Source: Candidatus Krumholzibacteriia bacterium
GTDB taxonomy: Bacteria > Krumholzibacteriota > Krumholzibacteriia > G020349025
NCBI GenBank assembly: GCA_035649275.1
Contig: DASRJW010000136.1
Span: forward strand, 1-55,998
Length of the DNA stretch: 55,998 nucleotides
Direction of reading: 5' to 3'
Shown here: positions 43,851 through 51,973 of the stretch, piece after piece
How the letters are laid out: each line of letters opens with the position of its first letter
Numbering within the stretch: the first letter of the stretch is position 1
The notes under the pieces: generated by a model
The model's input: only the letters and a program-made list of their open reading frames with translations
What the model was told of the DNA's origin: nothing
Databases searched by the model: none
Program-made: the position numbers and the translations under genes

Positions 43851-44756
43851 TTGAATCCGCAATTGCTCCTGGCCTACGGCAGCCCGGTGGCGGCAGCGTT
43901 CCCGCGACGCTGGGCCAGAGCCTGCGCGCGAGCCGCCGGCGACATTGGTGCCGCCTTGCTGCCCCACGCCCGCGCTGTCGTGGATGCCAACCTGCAGCAG
44001 GCCCTGGGTGCACCGGCGCCGGCGGCGCTCCGCCGCCAGGTGTTCCGCAGCTACGCCCTCTACTACCTGGAAGCGATGCGACTGGCGCAGCGCGCGCCGG
44101 AAGCCGCCGTCGGTGCGGTGCGGCTGCACGGGGAAGAGGCGCTGGCAGCGACGCTGGCGCGCGGTCGCGGTGCTCTCGTGCTCGGCGCCCACCTGGGGAA
44201 CTGGGACGTGGCGGGTGCGGCACTGGTGCGCCGTTTCGGCGCCCTGACGACTTTCGCCGAACCGCTACGCCCGGAGCGGCTGCAGCGCTTCTACAACGGC
44301 ATGCGCCAGCGCCACGGCATGCGCGTCGTCCCCCTCGGCAGCCGCACGCGCCTTCCCTGGGCGGTGCTGCGCGATAATGGCATCCTCGGCTTGCTGGTGG
44401 ATCGCACCTACGACGGGCGCCAGCTGGCGGTGCCGTTCGGCTGCGGGGAATTGCTGGTGCCGACCGCGGGGATCCGCGTGGCGCTGCAAGCGGGTGCCGG
44501 CATCCACGCTTTCTTTCCTCTCCGGCGCGAGGACGGTTTCGTCGTCGAGATCGGTGCCGATCTCGCCGCGCCGGCAGCCGGAGCCGTGGCGGCTCCGGAG
44601 GTCCGCGCCGTTGCGGCGGCGTTCGCGGCCGCACTCCTCGCCGTCGTCCGCCGGCACCCGGAACAGTGGTGCCTGCTACAGCCCGTGGGAGCGCTGCCAC
44701 CGACAGAGCGACGCCAGGAAAGGCGGCCCATGGCGCTGGCCGGGGAGAGTCGATGA
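43851..44756 (+). CDS. LpxL/PatA-type lysophospholipid acyltransferase
   Basis: 301 residues. The catalytic HX4D motif is H114-LGNWD119, followed by the expected Arg/Glu blocks (FAEPLRPERLQRFYNGMRQRHGMRVV) and GILGLLVDRTYDGRQLAVPFG, as in the HtrB/LpxL/PatA lipid acyltransferases of the inner membrane. It transfers a fatty acyl chain to a glycolipid. The start is taken as TTG at 43851 behind a G-rich stretch and is tentative. Its stop overlaps the GT4 gene by ATGA (44753-44756). In actinobacteria a PatA-type acyltransferase precedes the PimA mannosyltransferase in the same way, so a phosphatidylinositol-glycan role is suggested; Kdo2-lipid A acylation is the alternative. Confidence 0.82.
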   Translation: MNPQLLLAYGSPVAAAFPRRWARACARAAGDIGAALLPHARAVVDANLQQALGAPAPAALRRQVFRSYALYYLEAMRLAQRAPEAAVGAVRLHGEEALAATLARGRGALVLGAHLGNWDVAGAALVRRFGALTTFAEPLRPERLQRFYNGMRQRHGMRVVPLGSRTRLPWAVLRDNGILGLLVDRTYDGRQLAVPFGCGELLVPTAGIRVALQAGAGIHAFFPLRREDGFVVEIGADLAAPAAGAVAAPEVRAVAAAFAAALLAVVRRHPEQWCLLQPVGALPPTERRQERRPMALAGESR

Positions 44757-45877
44757 AGATCGCGCAGGTGACCGAGTTCTTCGCTCCCTGGGCGGGAGGC
44801 ATCGGGGAGCACGTGGCGCATCTCAGCCGCGAGCTCGTCGCCCTCGGACACGAGGTGCACATCGTCACCAGCCGGCACAGCGGGCGCGCTCCGGTGGACC
44901 CGGCGCTGGAGCGCCACACCCATCGCTTCGGGGGCGCGGTGCGCTTCCCCTACAACGGCAGCGTCGCCAGCGTCACCTGGGCTCCGGGGCTGCCGCGCCG
45001 GCTCGACACGCTGCTCCGCCGCGAAGGTTTCGACCTGGTGCACGTGCACAATCCGATGACGCCGACGCTACCGCTCCTCGCTCTGGATCGGAGTACGGCG
45101 CTCAATGTCGGCACCTTCCATGCCTATCACGCCCGGGAGCACATGCTGGCCCTCTGGCGCCGAGTGCTGCAGCCGCGCTTGCAGCGCTTGCACCTGGCGC
45201 TGGCGGTATCGCCGGCGGCGCAGGCGGCCTACCAGCGCTACTTCGGCGACGCGAGCTTCGAGATCGTCCCCAACGGCATCGATCTGCACCGCTTCTCCCC
45301 CAACGGACACGTGGAGCCGCCGCTGGGTGAACAATCCCTCCTCTTCGTCGGACAGCTCGTACCCAAGAAAGGGCTCGGCACCTTGCTTCGGGCCTTCGCG
45401 CTCCTGCTGCAAGAGTTTCCGCGCTTGCGCTTGCGCGTGGTCGGCGGCGGGCCCGGGCTCGGTCGGCAGCGCGCGGCTCTGCCCGGGGCGCTGCGCAGCC
45501 GGGTCGAGTTCCTCGGCGAGCAGCACGGCGCGCCGCTCGTGGAGCTCTACCGCGACTGCGACGTCTTCTGCGCCCCGTCGCTCGGGCACGAGAGCTTCGG
45601 GATCACCTTGCTCGAGGCCATGGCGGCGGGAAAGCCGATCGTGGCCTCCCGCATTCCGGGCTATCTCGACGTGGTGCGGGACGGTCAGGAGGCGCTGTTG
45701 CACCAGAGCGGCGACCCGCGCGATCTGCGCGATGCACTGCGCCGCGTGCTCACCGACCGCGGCCTGCGCCGGCAGCTCGTGCAGCGGTCGCAGCAGCGAG
45801 TGGCACGGTACGCCTGGCCGCGCGTGGCGCGAGAGGTCGAAGCGAAGTACGAGCAGCTGCTGCGGGAGCGCTGCTAG
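44753..45877 (+). CDS. GT4-family glycosyltransferase, PimA-like
   Basis: 374 residues with a GT-B fold. The N-terminal domain shows EFFAPWAGGIGEHVAHLSREL, PYNGSVA (66-72) and DLVHVHNPMTPTLPLLAL; the C-terminal donor domain shows LFVGQLVPKKGLGTLLRAF, CAPSLGHESFGITLLEAMAAGKPIVAS with the E-x7-E nucleotide-sugar motif. PYNGSVA, the HxHxP segment and CAPxLGxESFGI recall mycobacterial PimA, which mannosylates phosphatidylinositol. It is translationally coupled to the acyltransferase, the same order as patA-pimA. Its TAG shares CTAG with the convergent small membrane-protein gene. The acceptor remains unproven. Confidence 0.87.
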   Translation: MKIAQVTEFFAPWAGGIGEHVAHLSRELVALGHEVHIVTSRHSGRAPVDPALERHTHRFGGAVRFPYNGSVASVTWAPGLPRRLDTLLRREGFDLVHVHNPMTPTLPLLALDRSTALNVGTFHAYHAREHMLALWRRVLQPRLQRLHLALAVSPAAQAAYQRYFGDASFEIVPNGIDLHRFSPNGHVEPPLGEQSLLFVGQLVPKKGLGTLLRAFALLLQEFPRLRLRVVGGGPGLGRQRAALPGALRSRVEFLGEQHGAPLVELYRDCDVFCAPSLGHESFGITLLEAMAAGKPIVASRIPGYLDVVRDGQEALLHQSGDPRDLRDALRRVLTDRGLRRQLVQRSQQRVARYAWPRVAREVEAKYEQLLRERC

Positions 45878-46158
45878 CTGCGCGAGCCGCCGAGGTACAG
45901 GAAGGTGAGCACGAGGACGATGGCGCCGGCCCCGGCGAGCCAGTTCCACGGCGGCCCCTGCACGACTGCGAGGCTCCCGAGGCCCGGCAAACCGCAGCGG
46001 CCCAGGAGCCCCTGCACGGTCGCCACCATGCCATCGAGGACATGGGTCTCCACCCCCTGGATCTCGCGGCGCGGCACCAGGATGTAGAAGGCGAGACCGA
46101 GAGCGATGAGGGTGAAGAGCGTGGCCACGAAGACGGCCGCGCCACGGTAACGACTCAT
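45874..46158 (-). CDS. Small membrane protein with two hydrophobic helices
   Basis: 94 residues. Helix one (GAAVFVATLFTLIALGLAFYILV) and helix two at the C-terminus (LAGAGAIVLVLTFLYLG) flank a ~40-residue loop with Gly/Pro and one Cys. No family is recognised. The ATG at 46158 opens helix one; no good Shine-Dalgarno is visible, so the start is uncertain and longer versions to 46245 are open. The stop overlaps that of the GT4 gene by the CTAG tetranucleotide. Confidence 0.6.
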   Translation of the reverse strand: MSRYRGAAVFVATLFTLIALGLAFYILVPRREIQGVETHVLDGMVATVQGLLGRCGLPGLGSLAVVQGPPWNWLAGAGAIVLVLTFLYLGGSRS

Positions 46159-46329
46159 GCGGCCGGCGAAGGCAAGAAAAGGGCCGATGAGGGACGGGAA
46201 GGCGCGACACGCCGAGGCATGGCGAGACCACGAAACCGCGGCCATGGCGCCAAAGCACGCGCGATGCGTGGCCGTGCCGGGTCATTCTCCGCACCGACAG
46301 AGAAGCATCGCGGCCGAGAAAGGTGAAGC

Positions 46330-47154
46330 GTGCCCGAGCTCCCCGAAGTGGAAACGGTGCGCCGGAGTCTCGAACGGCGGCTGCTCGGCCGGCGCATCGC
46401 CGCGGTGCGGGTGCTGAATCCGAAGCTACGGACGCCGCTCCGGCAAGCGAGCCTCCGCCGGCGGCTGGTGGGCCAGAACTTCGTCGGTCTCGGGCGGCGA
46501 GCGAAGTACCTGCTGCTGCACCTGTCGGGGTCCGACATCCTGGTGCTGCACTTGGGGATGTCCGGCCGTCTCCTGTTCGTGCCGGGGGCGGCGCCGCTCG
46601 AGGCGCACACCCACGTGCGGCTCGGTCTCGACGACGGCAACGAGCTGCGTTACCGTGATCATCGCCGCTTCGGCCGGCTCTTCGTGGTGCGGCGTCACCT
46701 CTTGCCGCGGCACCCTCTCTTCTCCCACCTCGGACCGGAGCCTCTGGAGCCTGGATGCACGGCGGCTTATTTCCGCGCCCGCAGCCGCGGCGTGCGCCGT
46801 CCGGTGAAGAACTTCCTCATGGATGCGACGGTCGTCGTTGGGGTCGGCAACATCTACGCCAGCGAGGCCTTGCATCGGGCCGGCGTGCACCCGGCGACGC
46901 CGGCGGCGCGACTCACCTTGCCGCGCTGGGAGCGCGTGCACGCCGCCGTACAAAGCACGTTGCAGGAGGCCCTGCGCGCCGGCGGCACCACGCTCAGCGA
47001 TTTCCGCGCCGCCGATGGCAGTGCCGGTGAGTTCCAAGTGCAGCTCGCGGTCTACGGCCGCGCCGGCGAGCCGTGCGGGCGCTGCGGCCGGCGCCTCCGC
47101 CGTATCGTGCAGGCCGGACGCAGCACCTTCTACTGTCCTGGTTGCCAGCGCTGA
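46330..47154 (+). CDS. mutM: Formamidopyrimidine-DNA glycosylase (Fpg/MutM)
   Basis: 274 residues. It removes 8-oxoguanine and ring-opened purines and nicks the abasic site. The mature N-terminal Pro2-Glu3 (PELPEVETVRRSL) is the nucleophile; the conserved Lys in GRRAKYLLLHL, the HLGMSGRL loop, the helix-two-turn-helix region GVGNIYASEALHRAGVHP, and the C-terminal zinc finger CGRCG...CPGCQR are all present. GTG at 46330 sets Pro as residue 2, essential for activity. The last 25 nt overlap the convergent membrane-protein gene. Confidence 0.96.
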   Translation: MPELPEVETVRRSLERRLLGRRIAAVRVLNPKLRTPLRQASLRRRLVGQNFVGLGRRAKYLLLHLSGSDILVLHLGMSGRLLFVPGAAPLEAHTHVRLGLDDGNELRYRDHRRFGRLFVVRRHLLPRHPLFSHLGPEPLEPGCTAAYFRARSRGVRRPVKNFLMDATVVVGVGNIYASEALHRAGVHPATPAARLTLPRWERVHAAVQSTLQEALRAGGTTLSDFRAADGSAGEFQVQLAVYGRAGEPCGRCGRRLRRIVQAGRSTFYCPGCQR

Positions 47155-47714
47155 GCCGGCGTTTCCGTCTCTGCAGCCGCCGTCGCTCCACGTCGGGGCG
47201 GTGTCGGGCTCTCCCCCGGCGCCGGCCAGGCAGGGACGTCGGGACGGCGCAACAGGTGCACGGCGAGGCCGGCGAGGAGCACCGCGAGTCCCGTTTGCAA
47301 GCCCAGGAAGGCCACGACCTTGAGCGGCGCGAAGCCGGGGTGCACGAAGCGCACCAGCCAGCTCGACGCCTCCCCCAGCAGCGCGCAGCCGAAGGTGGCG
47401 AGCACCAGGATCACGCGCAAGCGGAGCGACCAGGGCAGGAAGATGGCGAGGTGGGTGAGGAGCAGGATCACCGTGGCCATCATCGCCAGGTGCATGTGGG
47501 TGACTTCGAGCATGGCGCCGTAGGTGCGCGGCATGGCGAACTCCGTCTCCGAGCCGCGGTAGTACTCCACCACCGAGCGCGGCCGCAGGTCCATGTTGCG
47601 GAAGTAGAGGAGCGCGTTGGTGCACCAGAATCCCGTCAGCAACACGAGGGTGCAAAGGAGCGTCAGGCGCATGAGCACATGATTGCGGTAGTTTCCGGTC
47701 AGCATGTACCGCAT
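47130..47714 (-). CDS. Four-helix membrane protein, possible heme-binding partner of the flavoprotein
   Basis: 194 residues. Four transmembrane helices are apparent (about 15-36, 73-95, 98-120 and 128-152). Helix two begins with His73 and His75 (VTHMHLAMMATVILLLTHLAIF) and carries His88, spacing that could ligate heme as in small cytochrome-b-type proteins. A Pro/Ala-rich cytosolic tail follows. No family name is certain. The ATG is 3 nt after the FMN-protein stop with AAAGGG upstream, so the two are coupled. As last gene of the porin operon it may pass electrons between the membrane quinone pool and the flavoprotein; this is inference. Confidence 0.65.
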   Translation of the reverse strand: MRYMLTGNYRNHVLMRLTLLCTLVLLTGFWCTNALLYFRNMDLRPRSVVEYYRGSETEFAMPRTYGAMLEVTHMHLAMMATVILLLTHLAIFLPWSLRLRVILVLATFGCALLGEASSWLVRFVHPGFAPLKVVAFLGLQTGLAVLLAGLAVHLLRRPDVPAWPAPGESPTPPRRGATAAAETETPAQRWQPGQ

Positions 47715-47717
47715 CGC

Positions 47718-48377
47718 TTATCCCTTTCCTCCGTGGCTTCCGTGCAGGACTCGATCCAGGGCGAGGACGCGCCGCACCGCGGCGGTAGCGGCCCGGGCCG
47801 AGAGTGTCGCCCCGGAAATGGCATCCACCCCGTCGCCGGGACGCAGGTGCTTGGAAAGCGTGCGCTGCTGCAGGGCCAACAGCCAGGGTCGCGGCGGCAA
47901 GTAATCTTCGGGCTCGTCGAAGGCCATGATGTCCACCTCTCGCGTGCGGCCCTCGGGGTCGAGGACGATGAGCAGAGTTTCGTGCTCGTTGCGCACCACG
48001 TGGGTGTCCAGATAGGCGCGTCCGAGCAGGGAGTCGCCCCGCCAGGCCTCGTGGTAGGAGATGTGGGAGGAGGGGATGGGAGCGCCGGCGAGAGAGCGCG
48101 CCGAGTCGAGCGCTGCGGCAGCAAGGAAATCGGTGCGCCGCTCGAGCCGGGCCTCGGGGCCGAAGACGCGACGCAGGGCGCCTTCCCGGGTCTCGTAGGT
48201 CTTGGCGACGGCGCCGCCGCCCAGCGTGAGCCAGGCGGCGAGGCCGAGCGCGGTTCGCAAGCATGGCTGCCCGATCCGTCGCCGGTGCAGTGCGCAACCC
48301 GGTGCCTTGGTGCCTTCCACCCAGGTGCGCGCTCCCCAGTCGCGGCTCAGAAGTGGAAGCCGAGCGCCAGATTCCAT
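47718..48377 (-). CDS. Exported FMN-binding-domain protein (flavinylation motif)
   Basis: 219 residues. The C-terminal FMN-binding domain is identified by DAISGATLSARAATAAVRRVL: S188-G-A-T-L-S193 matches the (S/T)GATxx(T/S) motif whose last hydroxyl residue is flavinylated by ApbE in NqrC/RnfG-type proteins; here that residue is Ser. The hydrophobic stretch TALGLAAWLTLGGGAVA before the mature part acts as a signal or anchor. The start is uncertain: the ATG at 48377 overlaps the porin gene by 31 nt and gives a long leader, while later start codons also exist. Its place between porin and membrane protein suggests an extracytoplasmic electron-transfer role. Confidence 0.78.
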   Translation of the reverse strand: MESGARLPLLSRDWGARTWVEGTKAPGCALHRRRIGQPCLRTALGLAAWLTLGGGAVAKTYETREGALRRVFGPEARLERRTDFLAAAALDSARSLAGAPIPSSHISYHEAWRGDSLLGRAYLDTHVVRNEHETLLIVLDPEGRTREVDIMAFDEPEDYLPPRPWLLALQQRTLSKHLRPGDGVDAISGATLSARAATAAVRRVLALDRVLHGSHGGKG

Positions 48378-49711
48378 TGATCCACTCCGGTGTCCGCCGC
48401 ATTGCTGCGCACCTCGTAGTCACCCTTGACGACGACCTGCGCGTGCGGGAAGAACGAAGCTCCGAGGGTCAGGATGGTCTCGTCGTTGGCCGGATCGGCG
48501 TTGTAGCCCGACGGCACTTCTCTCTGCGTGTCGAGCTCGGAGTAGCGCACGAAGGGCACGAGAGCGAAGCGCGAGCCGGGGGAGAGCACGGTGAGAACAT
48601 CCCATCCCGCTTCGGCGTACCAGCCCAGGAGCTCGGAGCCCACCGAAGCATTGCCGACATAGCCGTTGGCGACATTGATCGCCGTGGCGTCGTCCACGCG
48701 AGCACCCGCCACGAGAGCGCGCAGCGTCGCACCGCGGCGGCGCACCTGCAGGTGTCCCTCGGCCAAGGTGGTGTAGGCGCCGAAGGGCTGACCGCTGCCA
48801 TCCAAGGCTCCCTGCGAGGTGTTCCCGAAGAAAACCGAACCGCCGCCGCTGATTCCACTCCTCTCGTAGTCGAGGCGCACCACGCCGGCCAGATCCTCCG
48901 CCAGAGCCTCCGCCCCATTCTGCCGCCCGTCGCGCAAGCCGCTGGCGCTGAAAGCCTCCTCGCCCACGGAGGAGAGGCTCTCGATGAGGTAGGCGCGGTA
49001 GCTCAAGCCCGCCAGGCGCCCCGGCGCGGCGCCGAAAACGCCGACGCCATTGGCTCTCCAGGTGGTGGGCAGGAGGCGCAGCTCCACGTCGGGCCGATTC
49101 GCCCCGAAGAAGGTGGGCGGTTCGTGGATCTCGTTGATGATTCCCATGGGGACGAGAAGCATGCCGGCGCGGGCGTTGCATGCCGGGTCGAGGAGGAAAT
49201 CGAGATGGGCGAATTCGACCGAGACGGAGCCGCCGTGTTCGGTGGACCCGTGCTCGAACTCGATCTCGGCGTTGAAGAGGACGTGATCATCGAACTTGTA
49301 GCCGGCATAGAGGACGAAACGGAGGAAATCGATTTCGGGCTGCAGATTCGTCGCTGCGCCGCTCTCGTTGTCGGAGGCGAAGTCCTGGTAGAGCATCTCG
49401 CCATAACCGCCGAAGGAGAGTCCGTGCGCGACGCCGTACACCTTCGAGGCAGCCGGGCCCAGACCCCAGTGTGACTCCAACTTCCCAGCCACTTCGCCGT
49501 GCTGTTGGTCCTCGAGCTCCTGCGCCAAGGCCTCGATGCGTCGGGCCAGTTCCTCGTTGCTCGGCGACGTTTGCGCCGGTGCTTCCTGGACCCAGACGGC
49601 GCCCGCGAGGGAAAAGGCTGCGAGAGTCGTGGCGACGCGTCCTCCCCAGGTTCGATGATATTGCGACTCAATCTCAATAAAACTCTGTACAGATCGCTGA
49701 CACGCTTTCAA
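48347..49711 (-). CDS. Outer-membrane beta-barrel porin (OprP/OprO-like)
   Basis: 454 residues. A long leader with a hydrophobic core (VATTLAAFSLAGAVWV) is followed by a short coiled coil (NEELARRIEALAQELEDQ) and then alternating-strand sequence ending in a C-terminal Phe (NLALGFHF), the usual barrel-assembly signal. VAHGLSFGGYGEMLYQ, FNAEIEFEHG and LLVPMGIINEIHEPPTFFG are typical of phosphate-selective-type porins. The start is a TTG at 49711 with GGGGAG 8 nt upstream; no ATG/GTG fits better. With this start one of the two Fur-like boxes lies inside the leader. It is the first gene of the minus-strand operon with the FMN-binding and membrane proteins. Confidence 0.83.
   Translation of the reverse strand: MKACQRSVQSFIEIESQYHRTWGGRVATTLAAFSLAGAVWVQEAPAQTSPSNEELARRIEALAQELEDQQHGEVAGKLESHWGLGPAASKVYGVAHGLSFGGYGEMLYQDFASDNESGAATNLQPEIDFLRFVLYAGYKFDDHVLFNAEIEFEHGSTEHGGSVSVEFAHLDFLLDPACNARAGMLLVPMGIINEIHEPPTFFGANRPDVELRLLPTTWRANGVGVFGAAPGRLAGLSYRAYLIESLSSVGEEAFSASGLRDGRQNGAEALAEDLAGVVRLDYERSGISGGGSVFFGNTSQGALDGSGQPFGAYTTLAEGHLQVRRRGATLRALVAGARVDDATAINVANGYVGNASVGSELLGWYAEAGWDVLTVLSPGSRFALVPFVRYSELDTQREVPSGYNADPANDETILTLGASFFPHAQVVVKGDYEVRSNAADTGVDQWNLALGFHF
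49660..49678. promoter_or_regulatory. Fur-like box, copy 1
   Basis: ATTGCGACTCAATCTCAAT, an imperfect 19-bp palindrome (13 of 19 positions match its own reverse complement), the size and style of a Fur operator. It lies just inside the proposed porin reading frame. Confidence 0.5.
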
Positions 49712-49746
49712 GGTCCTGTCTCCCCGGAGGATAAAGACTAGAAGAG

Positions 49747-49765
49747 ACTGCGACTCAGTCTCAAT
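49747..49765. promoter_or_regulatory. Fur-like box, copy 2
   Basis: ACTGCGACTCAGTCTCAAT, identical to copy 1 at 17 of 19 positions and 87 bp upstream of it with respect to the porin gene. It lies in the 279-bp divergent gap between the porin and the TatT-like lipoprotein, so it could affect both sides. Confidence 0.55.
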
Positions 49766-49990
49766 AAGCTACCCGGAGGCTATGAGGACGGGGGTGCAGT
49801 GTCAAGGGGAGGCCCCTGCCGCAGAAAGCCACCTGGAAGACCTGCAGGGCAGAGAGAAGTGGCTCGCTGCTTCCGCTTGGGTTTCTCTGGCCCGTCGGCG
49901 GCTTCTTGCTCTAGCGTCGCGCCACCGCAGCATCGCCGGGCGCCGGCCCGGCGGGGGAACCGGGGGTCGCGATCCGGGTTGGAGGTAGCC

Positions 49991-50872
49991 ATGGGGTGGC
50001 GGCGGTGGAGCGGCGTGGTGCTCGCATGCCTGGGGGTTTTCACCCTCTCCGGCTGCGGCAGCTTCACCCGCAAGATCGCCGTGGGCCAGATGGTCCCAAT
50101 CCTGGAGAACGCCACCGAAGGAGCCCGCGAGAGGACGGATCTGCATCTCGTGTCGCAGGCCATCCCGGCGAATCTTCTCCTCGTGGATGGCCTCATTCGG
50201 ACGGACCCGAAGAACAAGGACCTGCTGACCGTTTCCTCCTTCTTGCACTTTGGCTACGCCCTAGGGTTCGTCGAACCGGACAGCCTCGAGCTCGCGAGCC
50301 AGTATTACGCCACCGGGAGGGATCACGGCTTGCAGGCACTCGAACATCGCAAGCCCTTTGCGCGTAATCGCGACGGCACGCTGGAGGAGTTCGAGCGTGG
50401 CCTGGCCTCGGTGATGCGCACCGATGTGCCCGCACTCGCCTGGGCGACGGCCAACTGGGGCCGCTGGATCAGTCTGAACTTGGAGAGCCCGGCGGCGGTG
50501 GCGCAGCAGCCGCGACTCGAGGCGATGCTGAACCGGCTGCTGGTGTTGGATCCGGAGTTCGAGGCGGGACTGCCACACGTCTTGCGCGGCATGCTCGATT
50601 CGATGCGTCCGGAGATGCTCGGCGGCCGGCCCGACAGCGCCCAGGCGCACTTCCAGAAAGCCTTCGCTCTCGCCCCCGGAGCCAACATGCTCTATTACGT
50701 CTTCTACGCCGAGTACTATTGCCGCCAGGTTCTCGACGAAGCCTGCTTCGATACCACCCTCGACGAGGTGGAGAAATCGAGCGACACGGGGCCGCCGCAG
50801 TTCCGCCTGATGAACGAGATCGCCCGCCGGCGCGCCAAGGCGCTGCGGGCGCGCAAAGACGAGCTGTTCTGA
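49991..50872 (+). CDS. TRAP-transporter-associated TatT lipoprotein
   Basis: 293 residues. A lipoprotein signal peptide ends LSGC (Cys22). The body is helical with TPR-like units (LASQYYATGRDHGLQALEH, GRPDSAQAHFQKAFALAPGANMLYYVFYAEYYC), as in TatT (T component), the periplasmic trimeric partner of DctP in some TRAP systems. Context supports this: dctP, dctQ and dctM follow directly. GGAGG lies 5 nt before the ATG at 49991. It is divergent from the Fur-boxed porin gene. The proposed job is to hold or present substrate-loaded DctP at a membrane face. Confidence 0.85.
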   Translation: MGWRRWSGVVLACLGVFTLSGCGSFTRKIAVGQMVPILENATEGARERTDLHLVSQAIPANLLLVDGLIRTDPKNKDLLTVSSFLHFGYALGFVEPDSLELASQYYATGRDHGLQALEHRKPFARNRDGTLEEFERGLASVMRTDVPALAWATANWGRWISLNLESPAAVAQQPRLEAMLNRLLVLDPEFEAGLPHVLRGMLDSMRPEMLGGRPDSAQAHFQKAFALAPGANMLYYVFYAEYYCRQVLDEACFDTTLDEVEKSSDTGPPQFRLMNEIARRRAKALRARKDELF

Positions 50873-50895
50873 GCCACGAACGACAAGGGAACGTC

Positions 50896-51954
50896 ATGCG
50901 CAACACAGAGACAAAGCACGGCTCGGTCCGTGGCGCCGCCGCCCTGGCACTCGTTGCCGCAGTCGGCACGGCGCTCGCCATCACTACCCAAGCCGAGGCC
51001 GGCGCCAAAGCCGAGGTGGAGCTCAAGATCGCCACCGTCGCTCCCGAAGGTTCCTCCTGGATGAAGACGATGCGCGACATCGACGCCGAGGTACGCAAGG
51101 CCACCGGGGGCGCGGTGGGTTTCAAGGTCTACCCCGGTGGCGTCCAGGGCGACGAGATCGTGGTGCTGCGCAAGATCCGGAGTGGCCAGCTGCACGGCGG
51201 CGGTTTCACCGGTCTCGGTCTCGGCCAGATCGCCCCGGCCACCCGGGTCATGGAGGTGCCGTTCCTCTTCGACAACTACGCCCAAATCGACAAGGCCTAC
51301 GAGTGCGTCGGCTCCTCGCTGGAGAAGCATCTCCAGGAGGGTGGGTTCACCCTCCTCGGCTGGGCCGAGGTCGGCTTCGTCTATCTGTTCAGCAAGGATC
51401 CCATCGCCACCCAGGCGGACCTGAAGAAGGCGAAGATGTGGCTGTGGGAAGGGGATCCCCTGGCCGAATCCTTCTACCGGCACATGGGCGTCGTTCCGGT
51501 GCCGCTCCCGGTCACCGACGTGATGACCTCGTTGCAGACACGCCTCATCGATGCCGTCTACGCCTCGCCCTACGCCTGCGTGGCGCTGCAGTGGTTCACC
51601 CGCGTCGGGAGTTTCACCGACGTGCCGATCACCTTCGCTTCCGGCGCGGTCGTAGTGTCCAGCGAGGCTTTCAATCGCATTCCTGCAGCGCAGCGCGAGC
51701 CCGTGCTGCGCATCTGCCGCACCCGCTTCCGTCAGCTCGTGGAGAAATCGCGCACACAAAACGACGAGGGCCTGGTGGAGATCGAGAAGAGCGGCGTCAA
51801 GCGCGTCGCGGTGACCGCGGCGGAGTTGCAGCGCTTCCGTGAGGTCGGCAAGGCTGTCTGGGAGGAACAGAAGGGCAAGCTCTATCCGCCGGCGCTCCTC
51901 GACGCAGTACAGCGTCGCGACTGTGCGGGATCCGGCTCAAGCAGCTCGCGCTAG
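50896..51954 (+). CDS. dctP: TRAP transporter substrate-binding protein (DctP family)
   Basis: 352 residues. A signal peptide of ~35 residues precedes the two-lobed binding protein: IATVAPEGSSWMKTMRDIDAEV, FKVYPGGVQGDEIVVLRKIRSGQ, MEVPFLFDNY, and MWLWEGDPLAESF are typical, with the conserved Arg in the IRSGQLHGG region likely to bind a carboxylate. A C-terminal Ser/Gly tail is unusual. AAGGGAACG precedes the ATG. It lies 23 nt after the TatT gene and 19 nt before the small membrane subunit. The substrate is probably an organic acid and is not identifiable from sequence. Confidence 0.92.
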   Translation: MRNTETKHGSVRGAAALALVAAVGTALAITTQAEAGAKAEVELKIATVAPEGSSWMKTMRDIDAEVRKATGGAVGFKVYPGGVQGDEIVVLRKIRSGQLHGGGFTGLGLGQIAPATRVMEVPFLFDNYAQIDKAYECVGSSLEKHLQEGGFTLLGWAEVGFVYLFSKDPIATQADLKKAKMWLWEGDPLAESFYRHMGVVPVPLPVTDVMTSLQTRLIDAVYASPYACVALQWFTRVGSFTDVPITFASGAVVVSSEAFNRIPAAQREPVLRICRTRFRQLVEKSRTQNDEGLVEIEKSGVKRVAVTAAELQRFREVGKAVWEEQKGKLYPPALLDAVQRRDCAGSGSSSSR

Positions 51955-51973
51955 ACGACGAGGGGGGGCGGAG

